The notes beneath the pieces are model-generated. The model worked only from the letters and a program-made list of their open reading frames with translations. It was not told the DNA's origin and did not search any database. From assembly GCF_016097405.1 (NCBI RefSeq), contig NZ_JAEHGD010000001.1, forward strand, positions 1,944,872-2,008,323: DNA of 63,452 nt. The letters are read 5' to 3'. The DNA comes from a methane-oxidizing endosymbiont of Gigantopelta aegis. Lineage in GTDB: Bacteria > Pseudomonadota > Gammaproteobacteria > Methylococcales > Methylomonadaceae. The translations under genes and the position numbers were made by a program. Positions 41,972-50,676 of the stretch are shown in pieces; the first letter of the stretch is position 1; each line of letters starts with the position of its first letter.

Positions 41972-43894
41972 ATGAAAAATGGAAACCACTCGACTTATTA
42001 TCTGGTTTATAGCGATAGTGTTGCCGACAGTTTAGAAAAGGTCACGCAGCATCCGCGTATCCTCGCCGAAAATCTTCAGATTTCAGCGGTAAAACTCAAT
42101 GATTTTGAGGCCATTCAAGTTGATGACGCACATCGACAGGCCTTGTTATGGATTAACCAGGTTGATTATCCCCAAGCCTTAATGATAGCCCAACAGAAAG
42201 GTGTGCAGTTGGGCTTTTTGCCGGTAGCAGGCGATAAACTGACGTTGTTTTATAAAAGTCTTGGGCTGAATGAAAGTCTCGATGCCTGTTTGGAAATTGC
42301 GCTGCAAGAAAGTACGGTTGAAATTGATTTAATTCAATGTAATGGCGATATTGTTGTCGATGGTGTCAATCTTGAAAATCAGACCACAATGGCCGAGTTT
42401 TTAGGCGATAGTGCTCAAATTGCAGGTTTTCGTAAACTTCAGTTCCGTATCAAACGCTTTATTCATGCGTTTTCATTAAAACCGCATCCGGTTACACTGA
42501 CGACGGCAAAAGGCAAAAAAATTCCAACTGCCATTACCGGCATGTTGCTGCTGGATTATCATCAATCCGGTGCATTACGCCAATTATTTGAAGAAACCGT
42601 GTCACTGGTCGATCACAGAATCTCTGTGGTTTTGTTTGCCCCGCAATCTATTTTGTCTTATTTACAATTGTCCACGTCGGTTTTATTGCGTTCAAAAAAA
42701 CAGCTACTTAACCAAATTGGCTATATTCGCACCGAATCCCTGTATATCGAATCACCTGAGCCGACTCATTACCTAGTGAACAATCGGCCGGTGACGACTG
42801 AATCCCTGACTCTGTCCATTTTGCCAACACCCTTGCAGGTCAAAGCTGTCGCTGACTTTCAAGCACGACAACAGTTTAATGATGACAAGGAAAATGTCAT
42901 TTGTGATCAACTGCCACAGCAGGACGAGCGGATTAAATATTTGAGCAAGACTTTGCCGTTTTTTCCGCATGCATTGGAATCGGATTTTAAAGAGCTGTTT
43001 CTGAATTTAAAAGACAGTGCAAACGCTTCGGGTAATTATGTATTGCTGATGGTGCTGAGCGTGTTGCTGGCATCGTTGGGGTTATTTTTGAACAGTCCGT
43101 CAGTCGTGATTGGCGCGATGGTACTAGCGCCCCTGATGTCGCCAATCATCGCCTTATCAATGGGGGTGTTGCGCTCCGATGTCGGCCTAAGTCGTAAGGC
43201 ATTTATGACCGTTTTGCTGGGAATTTCGCTGGCGTTAGCTTTATCTGCTGGCATGGCCTGGTTTATTCCATTTCATGATATTACCCATGAAATTGCTGGC
43301 CGTTTGCATCCGTCGATGCTGGATTTGATGGTGGCCATTTTATCTGGCATTGCAGGTGCATTGGCCAATGCACGGGAAAATATCGCCAAAAGTTTACCCG
43401 GCGTCGCCATTGCCGTGGCCTTGGTGCCACCATTATGTGTGGCTGGCATTGGCCTCGGCTGGTGGCAGTTTGATATTTTTTATGGCGCTATGCTACTTTT
43501 TTTAACCAACCTGACGGGCATCATTCTAGCCGCAGGGCTGACCTTTATGTTGATGGGCTTTGCACCTTTCAGCCGTGCCCGTACCGGCATTCTCGTCTCA
43601 TTATTGATGGTGCTGGCGGTTTCATTTCCACTCAGTGCGGCGTTTGAAAAAATGCGGACCACAGCCAGGATCAAACAGAACCTGCTCAATCAGACATTTC
43701 AGGTTGCAGCACATCGCTTTCGGCTACGCAATATCACGATTCAGCTTAGTCAACCGGTCTTGATTCGAGCCGATTTACTGGGCAGCTTTTTGCCAGATGC
43801 CAAGGTCTTGTTACAAATCGAAAAAAGCATCGAACAGCAGCTTGGACGACCAGTGAGGGTAGAAGTCTCATTTCACTGGGTTTCACAGCTCTAG
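41972..43894 (+). CDS. DUF389 membrane protein with DAG-kinase-like N-terminal domain
   Basis: 640 residues, function unknown. The C-terminal third carries five or six hydrophobic segments with the DUF389 motifs (NSPSVVIGAMVLAPLMSPI, GALANARENIAKSLPGVAIA), a family of small-molecule or ion transport-like membrane proteins of unknown substrate. The N-terminal 330 residues look like a lipid/NAD-kinase-type fold. LGFLPVAGDKLTLFYKSLGLN resembles the LGIIPLGTGNDFA segment of diacylglycerol kinases but without its key residues, and the later YLVNNRPVTTESLTLSILPT resembles the DAGK C-terminal DGE region. There is no GGDGT, so catalysis is unlikely. It lies after fhc in the same direction. Confidence 0.75.
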   Translation: MKNGNHSTYYLVYSDSVADSLEKVTQHPRILAENLQISAVKLNDFEAIQVDDAHRQALLWINQVDYPQALMIAQQKGVQLGFLPVAGDKLTLFYKSLGLNESLDACLEIALQESTVEIDLIQCNGDIVVDGVNLENQTTMAEFLGDSAQIAGFRKLQFRIKRFIHAFSLKPHPVTLTTAKGKKIPTAITGMLLLDYHQSGALRQLFEETVSLVDHRISVVLFAPQSILSYLQLSTSVLLRSKKQLLNQIGYIRTESLYIESPEPTHYLVNNRPVTTESLTLSILPTPLQVKAVADFQARQQFNDDKENVICDQLPQQDERIKYLSKTLPFFPHALESDFKELFLNLKDSANASGNYVLLMVLSVLLASLGLFLNSPSVVIGAMVLAPLMSPIIALSMGVLRSDVGLSRKAFMTVLLGISLALALSAGMAWFIPFHDITHEIAGRLHPSMLDLMVAILSGIAGALANARENIAKSLPGVAIAVALVPPLCVAGIGLGWWQFDIFYGAMLLFLTNLTGIILAAGLTFMLMGFAPFSRARTGILVSLLMVLAVSFPLSAAFEKMRTTARIKQNLLNQTFQVAAHRFRLRNITIQLSQPVLIRADLLGSFLPDAKVLLQIEKSIEQQLGRPVRVEVSFHWVSQL

Positions 43895-43920
43895 GAGGCT
43901 GTCGTTATTTGCTATACACA

Positions 43921-44421
43921 TTAATGGATATGTTTATCTTTTGTTACGGGTTTTAAGCCGGGGAATTTATGTATCGCAAATTTGACATGGCAGCCAGCGC
44001 AAGCCTCGGTCATTTCCGAAAAATAAAAATTGATCAGTTCCGGTTTTTTATTGTGTGCGACATGTTCAAGCATTCCGGCCAAATAATGAAACTTTTTGTC
44101 CTTTTCAATAAATTCAGGGGGTAATGATGAATGCAGCTCTTTTATTTGGTTCTCCGTTAGGTTTTGTTTTAATAGATAACTATTCTTTATTTTCCCGGCT
44201 GTCGCTTCAATTTCATGCCAGTTTCCGGAAACATAGGCGGGAATGATAGACATCATGCCATCCTGTAATGCCTTCATTTCTTGAGTCAATAGATTCCGTA
44301 ATTCAGGAGAAAGGGCTTCTACTCCTGATGCTTTAGTTTGCTCATGAGCTTGCTTGGCATCTTCGGCATAGCTTATTGCGGATAGACTAGACAAGAGGGT
44401 AATACAAATTAGTTTCTTCAT
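43921..44421 (-). CDS. Cytochrome c'-like mono-heme periplasmic protein
   Basis: 166 residues with a signal peptide (about 1-19, ending SYA). The body is helical, and the single heme motif CAGCH (near 141-145) is close to the C-terminus, followed by KFAIHKFPG. This is the layout of cytochromes c' and cytochrome c-556, four-helix-bundle proteins that bind heme near the end of helix 4 and often bind NO. The tail HIH is unusual. It is on the minus strand, separate from the DUF389 gene and the antiporter; no electron-transfer partner is adjacent. Redox role inferred. Confidence 0.75.
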   Translation of the reverse strand: MKKLICITLLSSLSAISYAEDAKQAHEQTKASGVEALSPELRNLLTQEMKALQDGMMSIIPAYVSGNWHEIEATAGKIKNSYLLKQNLTENQIKELHSSLPPEFIEKDKKFHYLAGMLEHVAHNKKPELINFYFSEMTEACAGCHVKFAIHKFPGLKPVTKDKHIH

Positions 44422-44497
44422 AAGGATCTCCGATTAACAAGGGATATTGTTACACATTTTTTAAGGTAGGCAAGGTTTAGCCGTTATGTTTTCTGAG

Positions 44498-45970
44498 TTA
44501 ATTTAGGCGCTTATTAGTACAGTAGTGGCTGCAAAAATAGCGCAAAACCCATGGGGTAACAAAATTAGTCAGTAACACGACGATAGTGATGATACTGAAA
44601 ATTGCGTCATTCATCACGCCCAGAATTTTGCCCATGCTGATAAAAATTAACACAGCTTCACCTCGCGGCAGTAGCCCGATACCGACGGCAAGCGCATCAA
44701 TGTGTTGCAGACTTGCATAGCCGGCGGCAATTTTGCCTATGCTGGCGGCTAAAAACAGGCAAACGATAAGCAGGAGCATACTCGGATCGGCCAACAGTTC
44801 AAGATTGACTTGCATACCGACAAAGACAAAAAATGCTGGCGCAAAAATTTTCTCTAATAATGAAATCAGGCCTTTAATGATATCGCGCTTGTCCTGTAAT
44901 TTATTCAAAATCATGCCGGCCAGAAAAGCACTGCTGATTTGGCCAATTGAAAAAATATCCGCTAGCCAACTGACCAGTACAACCATGGCCAATGGAACCA
45001 ATAAAATAGTGTGGGTCTCGGTAAATCGATAATAATGAGGGATATACCGAACAATGGCTTTGCCGATAAAAATAATCAACAAAAAAATTACCAGAGAATA
45101 GATGAAAAAGGCAATAATTGCAGGAAGGCCAACAATGTTTGAAAGTACGACATTGGCGATAAAACCAAGCAAGAATACGCCTGAGATATCATCGATGTAG
45201 GCCGCTTGTATGGCAATTTGTGCTTCGCGGCTATTAAATTGGTGTACTTTAGCAAACAGATGGCTGGCAAGCCCAGCGCTGGTGGTGCTGAGTGCAGCAG
45301 CTAGAAAAATATGCTCAGCTGTATTTAGCTCGGGTATCAACCAAAGGCTGAAGCCCAGTCCGAGTAAAAACGGCAATAAGGTTCCCGTTAAGGAAACCAG
45401 ATAGGCCGCCGGTTCTGCTTTTTTAAGAATATCTTCCGGACTGGTTTCAATACCGAGTTTGAAGAGCAGAAAAAATACTCCAAAACTTGAAAAAAGCCAG
45501 ATCGAGATGCCGACAATAATCAGAGCAGGGGACTGATCTGTTGCAAAGACCTTAAGCATTTGTTCGGCAAACGCGGCCGTTTCTGCATCGTCAGAATTGT
45601 AAAAATTCTGGATGGTATCGGCAATCGGCAAATCAGATGTCCACACGCTTTTAAAGACTTCGCTGGCATCGGCTAAATGCATCAACAAATAAAATACTGG
45701 CGAAAAATCAAACCAATACAAAATATTGCCAACGATGATTCCAATCAATAATTCGCCCAGCATTTTTGGCCATTGATAATGATGGGAGACAATATGACCA
45801 ATTAAGGCCAGTAAGGTAATAAAGCCAAATTCCAGCAATACAAACGAAAAAGGATCTTTTGTTGCATAACGCTGGATACTTTCTGTTGAAATTTCATTTG
45901 CACCGGCATTCATGCTGATTAATAGCATGAAAACTATCGAGATAATGGTTGTTGTTTTGGTTGTCATCAT
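44498..45970 (-). CDS. CPA2-family cation/proton antiporter
   Basis: Inner-membrane Na+(K+)/H+ exchanger of 490 residues. A signal-like first helix (about 1-24) is followed by about 12 more hydrophobic segments. The core family features include YIDDISGVFLLGF (transport Asp pair in TM5-like helix), AALSTTSAGLASHLF and GMILNKLQDKRDI. No TrkA-N nucleotide-binding domain follows, so it is a short KefB/NapA-like member. An inserted periplasmic-looking loop near 100-150 is longer than usual. Ion preference cannot be decided. Confidence 0.85.
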   Translation of the reverse strand: MMTTKTTTIISIVFMLLISMNAGANEISTESIQRYATKDPFSFVLLEFGFITLLALIGHIVSHHYQWPKMLGELLIGIIVGNILYWFDFSPVFYLLMHLADASEVFKSVWTSDLPIADTIQNFYNSDDAETAAFAEQMLKVFATDQSPALIIVGISIWLFSSFGVFFLLFKLGIETSPEDILKKAEPAAYLVSLTGTLLPFLLGLGFSLWLIPELNTAEHIFLAAALSTTSAGLASHLFAKVHQFNSREAQIAIQAAYIDDISGVFLLGFIANVVLSNIVGLPAIIAFFIYSLVIFLLIIFIGKAIVRYIPHYYRFTETHTILLVPLAMVVLVSWLADIFSIGQISSAFLAGMILNKLQDKRDIIKGLISLLEKIFAPAFFVFVGMQVNLELLADPSMLLLIVCLFLAASIGKIAAGYASLQHIDALAVGIGLLPRGEAVLIFISMGKILGVMNDAIFSIITIVVLLTNFVTPWVLRYFCSHYCTNKRLN

Positions 45971-46257
45971 TTTTACCCGAGTTATGGCGTTAGAAAATTC
46001 AGTCTCTGAAAAGGACTTGTCATTTTTAATGCGTGAAATTGTCGTTCCGAGTTGAATCCGCCTATTTACCGTGAAAAAGTGCCAACCGTCAGGGGTGGCG
46101 GTTCAGTGGCTTTTATGGCACGATGCATAAGCATTCTACTGGCCTGTGTTGGATTTTTAAGTTTCCAATAGTATACCTCTTTAGAATGCGTGATTTATTT
46201 AGAGTCAATAGTCTATTCTTAATTCATTGAACTTTGAAACTTCAATAACAAATAAAA
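45971..46257. other. Intergenic region upstream of the Amt fusion
   Basis: 287 bases between divergent genes. It contains a TGGCAC (near 46118) that is not followed by a sigma-54 -12 element at the right distance, and an imperfect inverted repeat (AAAAGTGCCAACCG against CGGTTCAGTGGCTTTT, about 46070-46118). I see no credible promoter or operator beyond A/T-rich stretches close to the start at 46258. Confidence 0.3.
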
Positions 46258-49200
46258 ATGCTTGATATTTTCTGGATTATTTTTTGTGCCATTTTAGTGT
46301 TGTTTATGCAGGTTGGTTTTATTTGTCTTGAAACTGGCTTGGTCAGAAGCAAAAACAGTATCAATGTGGCGATAAAAAATCTAATGGATTTTTGTGTGGC
46401 GGGGGCCGTTTATTGGCTGTTTGGCTTTGCTTTGATGTTTGGTGACAGTTGGGCCGGTGTGGTTGGGCATAATTATTTTCTTTTTTCCGCAAGCAACAAC
46501 ACTTTTTTTACTGCATTCTTTTTGTTTCAGCTGATGTTTTGCGGCACAGCCATCACGATTGTGTCTGGAGCAGTCGCTGAACGCATGCGGTTTATGGCGT
46601 ATTTACTGATTGCGTTAATGATGTCAGCAATACTTTATCCGGTCGTGGGGCACTGGGCCTGGGCTGGCAGTCAGCAAAATGAGAAATGGGGGTGGCTGGG
46701 GCAATTGGGATTTATTGATTTTGCAGGATCAACCATCGTGCACTCTGTCGGTGGTTGGTGTGCACTGGCGGCAGTGCTGGTGTTAGGTCCTAGAATCGGG
46801 CGTTTTGAACACGGCAAAATCGCCGGCAGTAATTTGGCTTTATCGGTCGTCGGCGTGTTATTGCTTTGGATTGGCTGGTTTGGCTTTAATGGTGGTAGTG
46901 CGCTGGCGTTAAATCAGCAAGTACCCAACATTTTATTGAATACCTTGTTAGCCGCTTTATGGGGCGGCTTGACCGGAGTGGTTTTATCGGGTGTGACACA
47001 AAAGCAGATTCATATTCTGGATGGTATCAATGGTGTATTAGCAGGGCTGGTGGCGATTACCGCATCCTGCCATCTGGTTTCCGCCATTGCCGCAATGATT
47101 ATCGGCATGGGTGGCAGTATATTGACCTTTTATGGCGATAGATTGCTGGAAAAACTCAAGATAGATGATGCGGTTGGTGCAATTCCCGTGCATCTGTTTG
47201 CAGGGATCTGGGGGACATTGGCATTTCCTTTTTTCAGTGACCCGGCAAGTTGGTCAACCGGGTTAAATTTAGCGCAACAATTTTTCGTCCAGTTGATCGG
47301 GGTTATTTGTATTGGTGCTTATGTTTTTATTTGTAGTTATTTTCTGCTGCGCTTACTTAACCGTTTTTATCCATTACGCGTGTCGGTAAACGATGAGCAA
47401 GAAGGATTGAATATAGCTGAACATGGTGCGATGACTGAAATTCATGATTTGATGAATGCCATGCTGGCACAAGAAAAATCGGGAAACTTCGATCAGCCGG
47501 TAACTGTAGAACCTTTTACCGAATCGGGTCTGATTGCACAACAATATAACAAAGTCCTGGCGCGGGTTAAACAGGAAATCGGTATTCGTGAAGAAGCGAT
47601 TAAAGCCTTTCAAAATAGTGAATCTCGTAAAGATGCTATTCTTGATTCAGCTTTAGACAGTATCGTTAGTATTGATGCCGAGGGTAATATTCAGGAATTT
47701 AATCCTGCTGCGGAAAAATGTTTTGGAGTTGGTCAAGAAGTGGTTTGGCAACAAAATTTTATTGAACTGTTTTTACCTGAGCGACTACGGGCTGCATTTA
47801 GAAAAAGTCTGGAAAATGAATTTTCCGAAAAGGGTCAATGGCTATTGAATCATCGCAATCAGACCGTTTTATTGCGTTTACATCATCAAGAATTCGATGC
47901 CGAATTAAGCATTACCAAGGTGGCAGATAAACACAATGGCAAAAAAGAATTTACCTTTCATATCCGTGACATTACCCGACAGTTGGTGCTTCAAGACCGC
48001 TTGAAACACCTCGCCTACTACGACAGCCTGACCGGGCTGAGTAACCGGAGTTATTTTATTAGTAAATTAAACTATGAAATGCAGCGAGCCAGGAAACAGC
48101 AGCAAGGGTTGATGCTGATGTTTTTGGACTTAGATGGTTTCAAGGCGATTAATGATTCATTAGGTCATGATATTGGTGATCAAGTGTTATGCCATGTTAC
48201 CCAGAAACTTAAGGAGATTGTTCGAGAGGATGATTTTATTTGTCGCTGGGGAGGTGATGAGTTCATTATCTTGTTCTGTGGCGTGGAAAGCCGACAATTT
48301 ATCACCCAGCGAGCGCAGAAAATTATTGAAGAATTTAGAGCGCCTTTTGAAGTTGAAAATGAACGCTTGGTGATTCGGGTCAGTATTGGCATTGCTGATT
48401 CGAAAAACGGCCAGGTTTCGGCCGATCAATTGATTCAAAATGCTGATATGGCCATGTATGAAGCGAAAAGGCTGGGGAAAAACCAATACTGCTTTTTTTA
48501 TAAGGCATTAAAGGACAGTAGTAACCTTCGCTTTGAATATCAGGCTGCACTCAACCAGGCTCTCGAACAACAACAGTTTTTTATTGAGTATCAGCCAAAG
48601 ATTAACAAGAGTCAGGAAAATACCGTAGGCTTTGAAGCCTTGTTGCGTTGGCGTCATCCTGAGAAAGGCATGGTGTCACCCGCTGATTTTATTCCTATTC
48701 TGGAGGAAACTGGCCAAATCAGTCAGGTGACTTTTTGGATTCTGGATACTGTTTGCCATCAGATTCAAGCTTGGCAACAACAAGGCTTGATCGTGCCGCC
48801 TGTGGCTGTCAACCTGTCGGGAAAAGACTTTCTCCATCCAGATTTATACCATCAGGTAGCCGGTTGTTTACGGCGCTATCAATTATCCGGCGACATGTTA
48901 GAGTTGGAAATTACTGAATCTATTTTGGCAACTAATGTGGATATTTGTATCAAGCAGATGCAAAAGCTTAAAAAACTGGGGATAGAGTTTTCTATTGATG
49001 ATTTTGGAACTGGATACTCATCAATGAGCTATCTAAAAAAATTCCCATTGGACAAATTGAAAATCGATCGTTCTTTTGTCAGTGAATGCGACACTAACAA
49101 GGAAGATGCCGCTATTTGCCAGGCTATTGTTTCCCTGGCCCAAAGCCTGGGATTAAGCGTTATTGCTGAAGGTGTGGAGCTGACGACACAGGTGGACTTT

Positions 49201-49287
49201 CTGTTTGAGTCGGGCTGTCATGTTTATCAAGGCTATTTATTCAGCCGGCCCTTATCGGCTGAAGCTGTGGAACAATGGCTTGCCTAA
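46258..49287 (+). CDS. Ammonium transporter-PAS-GGDEF-EAL fusion
   Basis: A 1009-residue membrane protein coupling an ammonium transporter to c-di-GMP enzymes. Residues 1-370 are an Amt domain with about 11 TM helices and the twin pore histidines at H162 (TIVHSVGG) and H312 (IPVHLFAG), spaced 150 residues as in AmtB. A linker and coiled region (385-455) leads to a PAS domain (about 460-570), a GGDEF domain (575-740) with GGDEF intact at 665-669 and an RxxD inhibitory site (656-659). An EAL domain (about 750-1005) follows with EAL at 793-795, ESILAT, DDFGTGYSS and KIDRSFV. Both enzyme sites look active. I infer that it senses ammonium (or transports it) and adjusts c-di-GMP. There is no GlnK gene next to it. 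Confidence 0.93.
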   Translation: MLDIFWIIFCAILVLFMQVGFICLETGLVRSKNSINVAIKNLMDFCVAGAVYWLFGFALMFGDSWAGVVGHNYFLFSASNNTFFTAFFLFQLMFCGTAITIVSGAVAERMRFMAYLLIALMMSAILYPVVGHWAWAGSQQNEKWGWLGQLGFIDFAGSTIVHSVGGWCALAAVLVLGPRIGRFEHGKIAGSNLALSVVGVLLLWIGWFGFNGGSALALNQQVPNILLNTLLAALWGGLTGVVLSGVTQKQIHILDGINGVLAGLVAITASCHLVSAIAAMIIGMGGSILTFYGDRLLEKLKIDDAVGAIPVHLFAGIWGTLAFPFFSDPASWSTGLNLAQQFFVQLIGVICIGAYVFICSYFLLRLLNRFYPLRVSVNDEQEGLNIAEHGAMTEIHDLMNAMLAQEKSGNFDQPVTVEPFTESGLIAQQYNKVLARVKQEIGIREEAIKAFQNSESRKDAILDSALDSIVSIDAEGNIQEFNPAAEKCFGVGQEVVWQQNFIELFLPERLRAAFRKSLENEFSEKGQWLLNHRNQTVLLRLHHQEFDAELSITKVADKHNGKKEFTFHIRDITRQLVLQDRLKHLAYYDSLTGLSNRSYFISKLNYEMQRARKQQQGLMLMFLDLDGFKAINDSLGHDIGDQVLCHVTQKLKEIVREDDFICRWGGDEFIILFCGVESRQFITQRAQKIIEEFRAPFEVENERLVIRVSIGIADSKNGQVSADQLIQNADMAMYEAKRLGKNQYCFFYKALKDSSNLRFEYQAALNQALEQQQFFIEYQPKINKSQENTVGFEALLRWRHPEKGMVSPADFIPILEETGQISQVTFWILDTVCHQIQAWQQQGLIVPPVAVNLSGKDFLHPDLYHQVAGCLRRYQLSGDMLELEITESILATNVDICIKQMQKLKKLGIEFSIDDFGTGYSSMSYLKKFPLDKLKIDRSFVSECDTNKEDAAICQAIVSLAQSLGLSVIAEGVELTTQVDFLFESGCHVYQGYLFSRPLSAEAVEQWLA

Positions 49288-49361
49288 TGTGAATGGCGAT
49301 TCGGGGTGGCTTTCAGCCAGTTGAACAAGGCAGTGAATAAACCGGCTGAATGCATGGTGCA

Positions 49362-50621
49362 CTAATGTGGAGTATGTTGAGGTATTTGCCACTGCAGCGG
49401 GTGTTTTTCGGTGATTTGTTTTAGGTATGCGGTCATTTTTTCAGCCAACAGCTTTTGTTTAACTCGGTCTTTGACGGCATTATAGTTTTTCTGTTCGGCG
49501 GGTTTGCGATCGACGATGGTGATGATATGCCAGCCTTTTTTGGTTTTGATAATCGGACTGATTTCGTCATTTTTAAGCTGTTTCAACGCGGCTTCAATTT
49601 CTGGGCTGCCGCTGCCTTCTGTCAGCCAGCCCATGTCACCGGAGCGTTGGCGGCCATAAGGGTCTACGCTGTAAAGTCCAGCTAAGGTGAATAGACTTTC
49701 ACCATTCATAATGCGTTGCCGAATTTCTTCGGCTTGTTTCTGGCTGGCGAGGACAATTTGGCCAATCTGACGGCGTTCTGGAATATAGCCGATTTTGGGG
49801 TGTTGTTGAAAATAATCGAGCAGCACCTGTTCGTCTGGTATCCACTGTTGTTCTTGTTGGGCCAGTAATAGACGGATAGCGAGGTTATGCGCGTAGTCTT
49901 GTAATTGATTATCCAGTGAGATGCCGTCGGCTTGTGCGGCTTTTGCCATTAAAATCAGCTCTATCCATTGTTCAACTTTTTGTTTGATGCGGGCATTGTC
50001 AACCGAGATCGCGGTATTGGGCACAAAGTCACCGTAATGGATTTTAAAGCCTTTGCCTTCAGCGAGTACGGTATCAGCTTGTGCGTTATCAAGATGGTCA
50101 AAATAGGTTTTGACATTCGCTTGTTGGCGCAAGGCGTTGAGTTTTTCGGTTTTGAGTGCGTTAAAGCGTTTGGCGATATAGGCCGAACGGGCGGCTTTTA
50201 AGGCGTCGCTGTTGTTTTGGGTGTTTTGTTCCAGTTGTTGCGCAATATCATCAGGCACCTGAATGGATTTTCCGAGCTTGAGTAGATAGCGTTGTGCCAA
50301 CAGACTGGTTTTAAAATTGCTCATTTCCTGTTTAAAAACATCTGACTCAGGAATTTTTTGTGTCAGGGCTTCCTGATATAAGGCTTCGGCTTGAGCTAAG
50401 CGTAACAGCATATCACCGCGTAAATAGGCTTGGTCTTTTTCATCCAGGCTGGGAAATTGTGTGGCGAAAGGGGCCGCTTTCATGGCGGCTTCCAGTTGCT
50501 GGTCGGTGACCTGTCCGGCCTGTCCTATCGTGACCAGGATGGTTTCAGCCATTGCCGTAGAGCAAAGGCTAGCGCTCAGCAAAAAGGTTGTTAAGTATTT
50601 TTTTATCATCATTTTTAGCAT
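49362..50621 (-). CDS. Periplasmic PpiC/SurA-like peptidyl-prolyl isomerase
   Basis: 419 residues. A signal peptide (about 1-25, ending TAMA) precedes a helical N-terminal SurA-like chaperone region (about 30-265). One parvulin-type rotamase domain follows (about 270-365; RQIGQIVLASQKQAEEI, SGDMGWL, ISPIIKTKKGWHIITI). It may help fold exported c-type cytochromes: it is the last gene on the same strand as the multiheme-cytochrome gene (65 bases apart, with a terminator between). PpiD and SurA have two or different domain arrangements, so this is a single-domain relative. Confidence 0.85.
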   Translation of the reverse strand: MLKMMIKKYLTTFLLSASLCSTAMAETILVTIGQAGQVTDQQLEAAMKAAPFATQFPSLDEKDQAYLRGDMLLRLAQAEALYQEALTQKIPESDVFKQEMSNFKTSLLAQRYLLKLGKSIQVPDDIAQQLEQNTQNNSDALKAARSAYIAKRFNALKTEKLNALRQQANVKTYFDHLDNAQADTVLAEGKGFKIHYGDFVPNTAISVDNARIKQKVEQWIELILMAKAAQADGISLDNQLQDYAHNLAIRLLLAQQEQQWIPDEQVLLDYFQQHPKIGYIPERRQIGQIVLASQKQAEEIRQRIMNGESLFTLAGLYSVDPYGRQRSGDMGWLTEGSGSPEIEAALKQLKNDEISPIIKTKKGWHIITIVDRKPAEQKNYNAVKDRVKQKLLAEKMTAYLKQITEKHPLQWQIPQHTPH

Positions 50622-50650
50622 ACAAAAAGACTCTGTGGAAAAAGCAAATA

Positions 50651-50676
50651 AATCCGGCCCGGGCTCGGGCCGGATT
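50651..50676 (-). terminator. Strong hairpin between multiheme cytochrome and PpiC genes
   Basis: AATCCGGCCCG, a 4-base loop and CGGGCCGGATT form a perfect 11-bp stem ten bases after the multiheme stop. On the minus strand ATTTGCTTTTT follows, so it may act as an intrinsic terminator or attenuate transcription into the PpiC gene. Confidence 0.75.

Noticed and set aside
46100-46140. Sigma-54 promoter before the Amt fusion (TGGCAC)
   Set aside because: The -12 GC element is not at the required distance, so the match is only half a promoter.
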